NCBI RefSeq assembly: GCF_039534165.1
Contig: NZ_BAAAUX010000031.1
Location: 1-61,114 of the forward strand
From: Saccharopolyspora_D taberi
GTDB taxonomy: Bacteria > Actinomycetota > Actinomycetes > Mycobacteriales > Pseudonocardiaceae
Direction: 5' to 3'
DNA length: 61,114 nt
Made by a program: the position numbers and the translations under genes. The notes below the pieces were generated by a model. The model was not told the origin of the DNA, did not search any database, and saw only the letters and a list, made by a program, of their open reading frames with translations. Below are positions 48,028 to 55,105 of the stretch, in pieces; the stretch's first letter is position 1, and each line of letters opens with the position of its first letter.

Positions 48028-48141
48028 ATGGCTGACAACCCGGAACCCGACGACACCGAGCAGGACAGCAGCGGCGAAGGTGAGCCCTGGTACGACGCGA
48101 ACGGCGTCCCGCACTGGGAAGGAGTCGGGCCGCAACTCTGA
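48028..48141 (+). CDS. Small acidic peptide (37 aa), unknown
   Basis: ATG at 48028 with AGAGGAATAGGACGGT upstream. Acidic first half (MADNPEPDDTEQDSSGEGEP), then WYDANGVPHWEGVGPQL. It lies between the membrane-protein gene and tgmA. It could be a second secreted peptide or a RiPP-related peptide, but no modifying motif can be named. Confidence 0.4.
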   Translation: MADNPEPDDTEQDSSGEGEPWYDANGVPHWEGVGPQL

Positions 48142-48414
48142 CTCGCTGGCCGGGCAGCGTCGAGTGACGTTCCAGCTGCCTGGTCAGCTTCTCAGGGCCC
48201 CGGCGCGGCACAGCCGCGCACGGCCGCTGTGATCGGGTCGACGAGCGGCACGACGCCGCAACCGATCCCACCGCGCCGGGGTCCTGCCGCGCCCGGCGGA
48301 GTTGGCCGTCGCTGTGCGGTACCGCGCCGGACCGCCACCCGCCTAGAGGTACACGCTCCGGTGGAACGCGCCGAGGATCACCAAGAAAAGTACGGAAGAG
48401 AAGGGGATGGCAGC
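48142..48414. promoter_or_regulatory. 273-bp region upstream of the graspetide precursor
   Basis: No gene is seen. It likely carries the promoter for the tgmA-tgmB-tgmC operon. The last 40 bp are purine-rich (CAAGAAAAGTACGGAAGAGA) and include AAGGGGATGG before the tgmA ATG. Confidence 0.45.
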
Positions 48415-48651
48415 ATGAGTGCACCGGTCACCGCGTTCGGGTTGGAAGTCGCCGCCCGCAAGCCGATTCCGGTCAGCGAGGTCGATCTGACCCGGCTGGT
48501 CTTCGACCCGGAGCGGCAGATCATGCTCACGCCAGGCGACAACGGGGTGGACACGCCGTGGTGCCGGCACTCCGACGGGCAGACGACGACCAACTCCAAC
48601 GCCGATGGGCACCAGGGCCCCGAGACCGACTCGGATTGGACCGAGGACTGA
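48415..48651 (+). CDS. tgmA: Graspetide precursor peptide (ATP-grasp-modified RiPP, TgmA-like)
   Basis: 78 residues. The leader (about 1-50) contains FGLEVAARKPIPV and VFDPERQIMLTPGDNGVDTPW, the recognition region typical of actinobacterial ATP-grasp-modified RiPP precursors. The C-terminal core has T57-T58-T59 and S61 as ester donors, acidic acceptors E70, D72, D74, E77 and D78, and Asp-Gly pairs at 54-55 and 64-65 that could form aspartimide. By analogy with fuscimiditide, side-chain Thr/Ser hydroxyls would be joined to Asp/Glu carboxyls. The next gene starts 5 bp after the stop. Confidence 0.85.
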   Translation: MSAPVTAFGLEVAARKPIPVSEVDLTRLVFDPERQIMLTPGDNGVDTPWCRHSDGQTTTNSNADGHQGPETDSDWTED

Positions 48652-48655
48652 TCCC

Positions 48656-49595
48656 GTGGCGGTACTCGTCCTGACCCAGCGTTTCGACGCCACGGCGGAT
48701 GTGGTGATCGACGAACTCAACCAGCGCGGCGTTCCGCTCGTGCGCGCGGATCTCGGTGATCTCACCGTGTCCGCCGAGCTCGACGGCGCACGCTGGTCCG
48801 GGGTTCTGGCCACCGGCCATCACGCGGTGAAGATCGACGACGTGACGGGCCTTTACTACCGGCGCCCCACCAACCCGACCGCGCCCGAAGGTGCGAGCAG
48901 GGATGCCGCCCAGTGGATCGAAACCGAACAGCGGTGGGGGCTGCGAGGTCTTCTCGCAGCCTTCCCCGCACCGCGTGGGTGAACTGGCCCCCTGCGGTGC
49001 ACGCCGCCGAGCACAAGCCCTACCAGCTCGCCCAGGCCGCCGAGGCGGGCCTGGCCGTCCCGGACACCCTGATCACCAACGATCCGGAGCAGGCCGCCGA
49101 ATTCGCCGAGCGCACGCACCCAGTGCTCTACAAGCCGTTCCGGGGAAACCCGGTGGAGACCAACGGGGAACCGCAGCTGTTCTACGCCACCGAGGTCACC
49201 CCGGAGCAGTGCCGCGCCGAGTCGGTACGGGTGGCCCCGATCCTGTTGCAGCGCAGCATTGACAAGGCATTTGACGCGCGCGTCACGCGGGTGGACGGGC
49301 AGGTGTTCGCGGTTGCCCCGCACACCGACACCGGTGCGGTGCCGCTGGACTGGCGGGTCGATCACGGGGCGAACACCTGGCACCACGTCGAGATACCGGC
49401 CGAGGTGCGGGCCCGCCTGGTGATGCTGCTCGATCGCCTCGGCCTGCGGTTCGCCGCGTGTGACTTCTCCGTCGACCACGACGGCCGATGGTGGTTCCTG
49501 GAGGCAAACCCGGCGGGTCAATGGGCCTGGGACCACCCGGTACGTGATCAGATCACCACCGCGCTCGCCGAGCCCTCACCCAGGAGACACCGTGA
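48656..49595 (+). CDS. tgmB: ATP-grasp ribosomal peptide maturase (TgmB-like), two one-base frameshifts
   Basis: The GTG at 48656 opens MAVLVLTQRFDATADVVIDELN and YYRRPTNPTAPEGASRDAA. Near 48963 the frame shifts (TTCCCCGC lacks one C) to WVNWPPAVHAAEHKPYQLAQAA, YKPFRGNPVE and the ATP-grasp end DFSVDHDGRWWFLEANPAGQWAW. A second missing C near 49575 (GAGCCCTCACC) would restore the end PLTQETP and a TGA overlapping the tgmC start (GTGA). The 940 bp plus two bases equal 314 codons, a normal length. It would use ATP to form ester or amide cross-links on the precursor. Two shifts in C-runs look more like sequencing errors than decay. Confidence 0.85.
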
Positions 49596-50749
49596 CCACC
49601 ACGACCGAAACCGAAGCACTGCGGGCCCAGCTCGTCACCCAGCTCACCACCGACGGCTACCTCCGCGACCCCGCCTGGATCGCCGCGTTCAGCGACACAC
49701 CCCGCGGCCTGTTCGTCCCGTACTACTTCGAACCGCGCACCGACCGGCCCGGATGGCGACTGCTGGAGCGCACCGACGAATGGCGCGACGGGGTCTACCG
49801 CAACACCGCGCACGTCACCCAGATCGACAACAACCCGGACGGGGTGAACGCCGCGCGGCGCGGTGACACCGTCAGCGGGCAGCCGACCTCGTCCAGCTCG
49901 GCACCATCGCTGATGGCGCTGATGCTCGAAGCCCTCGACGTCCACGACGGGCACCGGGTGTTGGAGATCGGCACCGGCAGCGGCTACAACGCCGCCTTGC
50001 TCTGCCACCGATTGGGCAGCGAGCGCGTCGCCAGCGTCGACGTCGACCCCGTGCTGGTCGACCTCGCCCACGACCGACTCGCCAAGCTCGGCCACACCCC
50101 CCACCTGGCAGCCGTCGACGGCCGCGACGGCTGGGCCGAGCACGCACCGTTCGACCGCATCATCGCCACCGTCGGAGTGGAACGCGTTCCCGCCGAATGG
50201 ATCGGGCAGGCCCGTCCCGGCGGCATCATCCTGGCCCCGCTGACCGTCGGAGGGCTGCTCGCCCGGCTCACCGTCGACCACGACGGCCGGGCCGAGGGCA
50301 CATTCCTGCCGGACGCCGGCATGTTCATGCCCACCCGCGACACGCAGCTGCCCGCCGCTACCATCCCGCACCGGGACGCTGCCGCCACCGAACCCGAACC
50401 CACCAACCTCGCAGTGGAGGTCGCCACGGGGCGGGAGTTCGAGTTCTTCGCCGCCCTGCACACCGGCCCCTACAGCCGGATCGGGTTCACATCCACCGAC
50501 GGCTCGACACCGGAAACCTGGCTCATCCGCCCCGACGGATCATGGGTCTGCCACACCACCCCAGAGCCCGGCCAGCACCTCGTTCGCCAAGGCGGCCCCG
50601 CCCGGCTGTGGGACACCATCGAGCACGCCCACAAGCAATGGCAAGCGCTCGGCAGCCCGGCCCGCGAACGCCTCGGCCTCACCGTCGACGCCGGGAAACA
50701 CCGCGTGTGGCTCGACAACCCCTCGAACGCAGTCCTCGACCTCGACTGA
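49592..50749 (+). CDS. tgmC: PIMT-like methyltransferase of the graspetide cluster (TgmC-like)
   Basis: 385 residues. The N-terminal half is a protein-L-isoaspartate O-methyltransferase-like domain: TVSGQPTSSSSAPSLMALMLEAL, then SAM motif VLEIGTGSGYNAALL and PFDRIIATVGVERVPAEW. A family-specific C-terminal extension (about 230-385) ends in WLDNPSNAVLDLD. In known graspetide systems this enzyme methylates an Asp of the cross-linked peptide, which then cyclises to aspartimide. It overlaps the reconstructed end of tgmB by 4 bp. Confidence 0.88.
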   Translation: MTTTTETEALRAQLVTQLTTDGYLRDPAWIAAFSDTPRGLFVPYYFEPRTDRPGWRLLERTDEWRDGVYRNTAHVTQIDNNPDGVNAARRGDTVSGQPTSSSSAPSLMALMLEALDVHDGHRVLEIGTGSGYNAALLCHRLGSERVASVDVDPVLVDLAHDRLAKLGHTPHLAAVDGRDGWAEHAPFDRIIATVGVERVPAEWIGQARPGGIILAPLTVGGLLARLTVDHDGRAEGTFLPDAGMFMPTRDTQLPAATIPHRDAAATEPEPTNLAVEVATGREFEFFAALHTGPYSRIGFTSTDGSTPETWLIRPDGSWVCHTTPEPGQHLVRQGGPARLWDTIEHAHKQWQALGSPARERLGLTVDAGKHRVWLDNPSNAVLDLD

Positions 50750-50776
50750 ACCGCCAGCGCGAAGGAACGACGAACG

Positions 50777-50817
50777 CGCCCCACGCCGAACCCGACCAGT
50801 GCTAACGGCGTGGGGCG
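50777..50817. terminator. Hairpin terminator after tgmC, possibly bidirectional
   Basis: An 11-bp perfect stem (CGCCCCACGCC at 50777-50787, GGCGTGGGGCG at 50807-50817) with a 19-nt loop lies 28 bp after the tgmC stop. It also lies at the end of the minus-strand small gene described next, so it can serve both. Confidence 0.75.
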
Positions 50818-51080
50818 TCGGCGTGGGTGCTGGTCTTTCCGGGCGGGGGCATCGTGGCGGAGCCGGATCGCGTCTGCGGGCACCCACGTGGTGTGCGGCA
50901 TGCCTCCGTCGCTGCCACCGCCGCGCCGGATGGTGAACCGGACCGCGGCGATCCACGCGCCGGTCGTGGTGCGCAACCATCCGGTTTGCTCGCCGGGACC
51001 TCGGCCTGCACGTCCCAGCCTTCGGGGAACGGGCGGATCGTCGCCGGGCACGGGAAGAGGTGGGCGAGGTCGACCCGCAC
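50802..51080 (-). pseudogene. Small minus-strand gene with a probable one-base frameshift, unknown
   Basis: GTG at 51080 gives VRVDLAHLFPCPATIRPF and EGWDVQAEVP. The protein-like reading then continues in the next frame as EQTGWLRTTTGAWIAAVRFT and PHTTWVPADAIRLRHDAPAR. Adding one G to CCCGGCGAGC joins the two. The end is uncertain: the original frame stops at 50802 within the terminator loop, whereas the shifted frame runs into tgmC. The start may also lie further upstream, as the frame is open. Product unknown. The protein-like character of both halves is the only support. Confidence 0.4.
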
Positions 51081-51244
51081 CGGCCGTGGCTTTCTGAATT
51101 GGTGGTCGTCGCCGCGCTTCCGCGGAGCGCCGATGCCGCTGCCTTCCTACTCACAGGAGTTCGACGGCCCAATCTCGACCCTCGCCGGGCCACTAGCGAC
51201 CAACACGACGCGTCGATCCTGACCATGTCCAGGTTGTAAAGCCA
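51081..51244. other. 164-bp interval before CRISPR array 1
   Basis: No gene is recognised. It lies at the leader-distal end of array 1. The stretch from about 51200 to 51244 (CTGACCATGTCCAGGTTGTA) abuts the first, slightly degenerate repeat. Confidence 0.35.
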
Positions 51245-51643
51245 GCTGCGATCCTCGTCGGCCGCGAGCGGCCGACGCCACGTCCAGGGTCAGGGTGGAC
51301 TCGATCGCCCCGGCATCGTTGCGATCCTCGTCGGCTGCGAGCGGCCGACGCCACATTGGACGGCGTCGAGATCGAGTTCCTGTCGGTGCTGTTGCGATCC
51401 TCGTCGGCTGCGAGCGGCCGACGCCACACACCCCTGTTCCAACCGCCTGCCACGCCGTAGGAGTTGCGATCCTCGTCGGCTGCGAGCGGCCGACGCCACT
51501 GGATCCAGGAGTCCTGCAGGGCCTGCTCGACCTCGTTGCGATCCTCGTCGGCCGCGAGCGGCCGACGCCACAACAGCTCCCGCACCTCGCCCATCACCGA
51601 CGACCAGTTGCGATCCTCGTCGGCCGCGAGCGGCCGACGCCAC
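51245..51643 (-). CRISPR. CRISPR array 1, type I-C: 6 repeats of 37 bp, 5 spacers
   Basis: Repeats start at 51245, 51318, 51391, 51463, 51535 and 51607; spacers are 35-36 bp. On the plus strand each repeat begins GTTGCGATCCTCGTCGG and ends CCGACGCCAC, with an inner loop GC(T/C)GCGAGCGG. Read on the minus strand it has a GTCGG/CCGAC stem and ends GAGGATCGCAAC, the stem-plus-short-3'-tail layout of I-C repeats. The leftmost repeat carries a changed base (GCTGCG), so the leader end is on the right, next to cas2, and transcription is minus. Repeats 2-4 differ from 1, 5 and 6 at one loop position. Confidence 0.97.
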
Positions 51644-51773
51644 CCTGCGAGAACAGGGATGTTGGTGTCCATGGCGCTGGAATGTTACCCAACCGTGTCC
51701 GACACGCCCGGCTCCCACTTGGGGAGGCCATGGTGTGTCGTCGGACGCTTGGGTCTCCGAGGAGGTGTCCCGG
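51644..51773 (-). promoter_or_regulatory. Probable leader of CRISPR array 1
   Basis: 130 bp between the last repeat and the cas2 stop. By array polarity this is the leader that drives minus-strand transcription and marks where new spacers enter. No clear A+T-rich promoter can be named; the stretch TGGAATGTTACCCAACC is its most A+T-rich part. Confidence 0.55.
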
Positions 51774-52064
51774 CTAGTAGATGAGCGGGGTGTCGTGGGG
51801 TGCTGGGGGTGAGTGGCCGAGGGGTTCGGCTTTGGTGAAGGTTCCAGCGTTAAGCCGGTAGACGCGAATACTGTCCTGCCTGGGGTCGATGACCTCCAGT
51901 AGACGCCTGCGCATGAGTTCCCAGTCCACCTCGGTGCAGACGACCTCGAACACCGACTGCTGGACTCGGAGCCCGTAGGCTTCGCAGACCTTCGCGACTC
52001 GACGCAGGCGCCGCGCGCCAGCGGGCGTGGTGGTGTCGACGTCGTAGGTGATGAGCAGTTCCAT
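51774..52064 (-). CDS. cas2: CRISPR-associated endoribonuclease/integration protein Cas2
   Basis: 96 residues. It starts MELLITYDVDTTTPAGARRL, with the conserved Asp at the end of the first strand, then RVQQSVFEVVCTEVDWELM and DSIRVYRL. This is the Cas2 ferredoxin-like fold. It forms the Cas1-Cas2 integrase complex. Start lies one base after the cas1 stop. Last gene of the cas operon. Confidence 0.95.
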   Translation of the reverse strand: MELLITYDVDTTTPAGARRLRRVAKVCEAYGLRVQQSVFEVVCTEVDWELMRRRLLEVIDPRQDSIRVYRLNAGTFTKAEPLGHSPPAPHDTPLIY

Positions 52065-52065
52065 G

Positions 52066-53082
52066 TCAGCCTGCCACCCAGGGCGTGTAAGCGGGTTGGT
52101 CTCCGCGGAGGTAGCGGGCGAAAAGTCGGGCCTGGACCACAGGGAGCAGTCCTGCCGGTACGTCCCGATCGAGTCCGGTGTGTTTCCATTCCCGTTCCCG
52201 GGCCTTCGACCATTCACCAAGGACGAACGCGCGTCCGTCCTCGGTGAGTGCGATCCCGCCGGCGGGATCGCTTCGGGTGTGGGAGGGCAAGATGCGTTTG
52301 CGGTTGAACAAGGTCAGCACGAACCGGTCCACGAGCAGCGGGCGGAGTTCCTCCATGAGGTCCAGTGCAAGGGAGGGCTTGCCGGAGCGAACGCCGTGCA
52401 GGTATCCGATGTAGGGGTCGAGCCCGACGTGTTCGAGCGCTCCGACGACGGCGACGCGCAGCATCCCGTAGCCGAAGGAAAGCACGCAGTTGAACGGGTC
52501 CTGCGGTGGGCGCCGGGTGCGGCCCGGCGGAACGCCCGGCGCCAGCAGCGGCATCGCCTGAAAGTAGCTGCGTGCCGCCATGCCTTCAATGCCCAGCAGT
52601 TCAGTCAACGAACTGCTGGCGGCAACGGCGGTCAGGGCCTCAGCGTGCTGATCGGCGAGAGCACGGATGTCTGTTTGGCGCGGACCTGTGGCATCTCGTG
52701 CGATCCGCAACAGTAGTTGGCGATAGTTGTGCAGCTTGCCCGCCACAATCGCCTGTGCGATCCCGAGTCGCCGGTCCGGGTCGTCGTAGGCACGAGTCTG
52801 TTCCAGGCGCACCAACGGGTTGCCGGTCTGTGCCCCGCCCATGCGCCCGAGAAATCGGCCGTTGCGGGACAACCACGTCACCCCGCGGGCGTCTTCGGTG
52901 CAACGCAGCAACAGATCGTTGCTGACATCCACTCCTTTCCAGACCACGAGTTGCTCGATGCGGACCAGGGGCAACACGTGCCGACCTGGCCGTTCCGGGT
53001 GATAGATGCGGACCGTGTCGCCCTCCAGGTGCAAGCTCGTGCCTGGAGTCGTGACGAACAATGTCCGCAGCAGTTCAGTCAT
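52066..53082 (-). CDS. cas1: CRISPR integrase Cas1, type I-C
   Basis: 338 residues from the ATG at 53082. An N-terminal beta domain (LHLEGDTVRIYHPERPG) is followed by the helical catalytic domain with GYLHGVRSGKPSLALDLMEE, which holds the conserved His and Asp/Glu metal ligands. Inserts new spacers at the leader end with Cas2, here assisted by Cas4. Overlaps cas4 by 8 bp. Confidence 0.96.
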   Translation of the reverse strand: MTELLRTLFVTTPGTSLHLEGDTVRIYHPERPGRHVLPLVRIEQLVVWKGVDVSNDLLLRCTEDARGVTWLSRNGRFLGRMGGAQTGNPLVRLEQTRAYDDPDRRLGIAQAIVAGKLHNYRQLLLRIARDATGPRQTDIRALADQHAEALTAVAASSSLTELLGIEGMAARSYFQAMPLLAPGVPPGRTRRPPQDPFNCVLSFGYGMLRVAVVGALEHVGLDPYIGYLHGVRSGKPSLALDLMEELRPLLVDRFVLTLFNRKRILPSHTRSDPAGGIALTEDGRAFVLGEWSKAREREWKHTGLDRDVPAGLLPVVQARLFARYLRGDQPAYTPWVAG

Positions 53083-53719
53083 CCCACCGTCCCAACGGTT
53101 GCGGTACGAACAGCGACGAAGCATCCAGACGCACTTCGGGCATACAGCCGTCCCGCAGCGAACACCGGACGCAGCGTGCGTCGTTGACCGGGGCTGGCAA
53201 CGACGCCGACCGGAACACCTGACGCAGGCGTGCCAGTACCTCACGAAGCCGCGCCTCCAGGTCGGCATCGACCGGGATCTCGTAGCGGCGGCGTCGGCGG
53301 CCAGCGAAGACCACGCCGTGGGGCACCGGCGCGGCAAACATGCGGCGCAGGCACATCACCTGCGCCGCCACCTGCAGGTCCGCCGCACCACCAGGGCGAT
53401 AGCTGCCGGACTTGTGCTCGACCGGCACCGGCCCCTCGTCGCGGATCTCCACCAGATCGCAGACACCGTGCACACCCAACTCCGGGTCACTGACCTCCAG
53501 TGAGGTCCACGTCGGTATCCCGTCGCGTGACCGACTCGGCCCACCCGCGTCGACGACCTCGTGCGCCAAGTGCCCGCGCTGGGTGTCGATGTTGTCGGAG
53601 AAGTACCGCTCAACGTGAATCAGCGCGGCCTGCCGAGGGCAGTAGGCGAAGTGCTCGATCGCCGAAATCGGGATGCTGGCCCACGCCTGCTCGCTGGGCG
53701 GTTCGTCTGCTGCCACCAC
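53075..53719 (-). CDS. cas4: CRISPR-associated exonuclease Cas4
   Basis: 214 residues. Fe-S cysteines are Cys27 (FAYCPRQAALIH) and the C-terminal cluster CVRCSLRDGC. The RecB-like nuclease core is present: HGVCDLVEI (Asp), VPVEHKSGSY (E-x-K) and the Q in DLQVAAQVM. Cas4 trims prespacers and helps select PAM-bearing ends. Separated from cas7 by one base. Confidence 0.95.
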   Translation of the reverse strand: MVAADEPPSEQAWASIPISAIEHFAYCPRQAALIHVERYFSDNIDTQRGHLAHEVVDAGGPSRSRDGIPTWTSLEVSDPELGVHGVCDLVEIRDEGPVPVEHKSGSYRPGGAADLQVAAQVMCLRRMFAAPVPHGVVFAGRRRRRYEIPVDADLEARLREVLARLRQVFRSASLPAPVNDARCVRCSLRDGCMPEVRLDASSLFVPQPLGRWDD

Positions 53720-53720
53720 C

Positions 53721-54614
53721 TCAGGCGATGATCTTGGTCAGAGTTACGCCCGACGGCAGACCGTCGTCGGCGACGGACACGACGTAGTCGGTGAACGACC
53801 GGGCAGGCTGCGTGGTCTGCTCATTGCGCCGCACGTCGACGCGTTCGGTCAGTTTGTGCGCGGGAGCGTTTCCAAAGGCGTTGTCGTGGCTGAACACGTA
53901 CAGTCCCCGAGCGGTCATGGTGCCGCGCGCGGCGGAGCGGTCGTGATCGAACATCATCTCCAGGGTGCGGTAGAGCAGTTCGAAGTCCCGGCTGTCCACA
54001 CCGGTCTGACCGCCGCGGGCGGCCGAGTAGTAGATCTCCGCCTTGTAGAGGGCGTAGGGGACGGTCCACTTGCCGCCCATCTCGGTGGATTCGCCTTTCT
54101 CGATGTCCTCTGGCCGGGTTTGGGTCACGCGGGTGATGGTGTGCTGCTGGGGCACCACCGGGTCGATGCTGCGGGCGTTGGTGACCTGCAGCGGACCGTA
54201 GATCTGTCCGAGTGCTTTGGTGTCTCCTGTGGACAGCACCGCGCCGAACAAGCGGATGTCGGCGTAGCGATTGGTCAGCCAGGACCGGGCGGCCTGCTTC
54301 TGCTCTGCCGTGGGCTGCGTTTTGCCCTTGACTGCGATGTTGTTGGCGGTCATCGACTCGGTCAGGCGGGTGTTCAGTGCCTGACCGGCCTCGACGAAGA
54401 TGCCGTAGCGCGGGTCGCCGTCGGCCGCCAAGGGCAGGGTATTGCGGATCTTGCGTTTGATCGCGACGTCGGTGACCAGGCCGTGGCCGGATTCCTCGTC
54501 CATGCGGGGCCGGTTACTGAAGTCGGGGTCGCCGTTGGGATTGCCGTCGGCGACGTCGAACAGCAACACCATGTCGTGGCGCACAGCGGGGTCGACATGC
54601 ACATCGGGAGTCAT
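53721..54614 (-). CDS. cas7c: Cascade backbone protein Cas7, type I-C (Csd2)
   Basis: 297 residues from the ATG at 54614 (GAAAGG upstream). LLFDVADGNPNGDPDFSNRP is the I-C Cas7/Csd2 signature; SIDPVVPQQHTITRV and MFDHDRSAARGTMTARGLYVF follow. It polymerises along the crRNA to form the interference complex backbone. 56 bp separate it from cas8c. Confidence 0.96.
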   Translation of the reverse strand: MTPDVHVDPAVRHDMVLLFDVADGNPNGDPDFSNRPRMDEESGHGLVTDVAIKRKIRNTLPLAADGDPRYGIFVEAGQALNTRLTESMTANNIAVKGKTQPTAEQKQAARSWLTNRYADIRLFGAVLSTGDTKALGQIYGPLQVTNARSIDPVVPQQHTITRVTQTRPEDIEKGESTEMGGKWTVPYALYKAEIYYSAARGGQTGVDSRDFELLYRTLEMMFDHDRSAARGTMTARGLYVFSHDNAFGNAPAHKLTERVDVRRNEQTTQPARSFTDYVVSVADDGLPSGVTLTKIIA

Positions 54615-54670
54615 AGCGAAGCCTTTCAAAAGTTTCAGGACAGCTTGGGTGGTACCGGGAATGGCGGAAC

Positions 54671-55105
54671 TTAGGCGTCGTCAGGGCCGTCGCCGGAAGC
54701 GTCGCCGTGCTGCTCGCGGTAGGCGCGGGCCTGGCGGGCGTCCTCGGCGCGCTGATGGTGGTAGCCCAGGACGAACTGGGCCTGGCGCCGTACCGGCAAG
54801 TACCCGGCGAGAGGCTGCGTCTGGTTGATCTTGTAGAAGAGTTCGTCCAAAGTGGCCCGTAGCGCCAGTTCGGCGGTGCGGGTTTTCGGGTTGCGGCGGA
54901 TTTTGCTCAGCCAGGCGGTAGCGAGCTTGCGGCCAGCCATCACCGCGGACGTCGGGTTGCCCATCGCGGCGGCCATGAACCGGTCGCCAAAGGTCGTGTT
55001 GACATCTCGCCCGTGTGCCTTGTACTGGATCTTTTCCAGGTGCGCGAAGATCCGCCCGTACAGGTAGGCGGGGTCGTCGTTGTTCTCATCGAGGCCAGCG
55101 GACAC
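54671..55105 (-). CDS. cas11c: Predicted internal small subunit Cas11c within cas8c
   Basis: An in-frame GTG at 55105 (Val452 of Cas8c) is preceded by GAGGAG (55112-55117) with a 6-nt spacer, a strong ribosome binding site inside the gene. Translation from here gives 144 residues starting VSAGLDENNDDPAYLYGRIF and containing LEKIQYKAHG. It is known that type I-C systems make Cas11c by internal initiation in cas8c; this site fits that in position and size. Prediction only. Confidence 0.7.
   Translation of the reverse strand: MSAGLDENNDDPAYLYGRIFAHLEKIQYKAHGRDVNTTFGDRFMAAAMGNPTSAVMAGRKLATAWLSKIRRNPKTRTAELALRATLDELFYKINQTQPLAGYLPVRRQAQFVLGYHHQRAEDARQARAYREQHGDASGDGPDDA

Noticed and set aside
48656..49595. 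tgmB as a true pseudogene
   Set aside because: Both shifts are single missing C in short C-runs and restore an exact-length gene with a GTGA overlap; neighbouring genes show the same error type. Sequencing error is more likely, though not proven.
51193..51672. Minus-strand ORF over array 1
   Set aside because: Same artefact: repeat-derived VASAARGRRGSQ-type peptides with spacer-coded joints.
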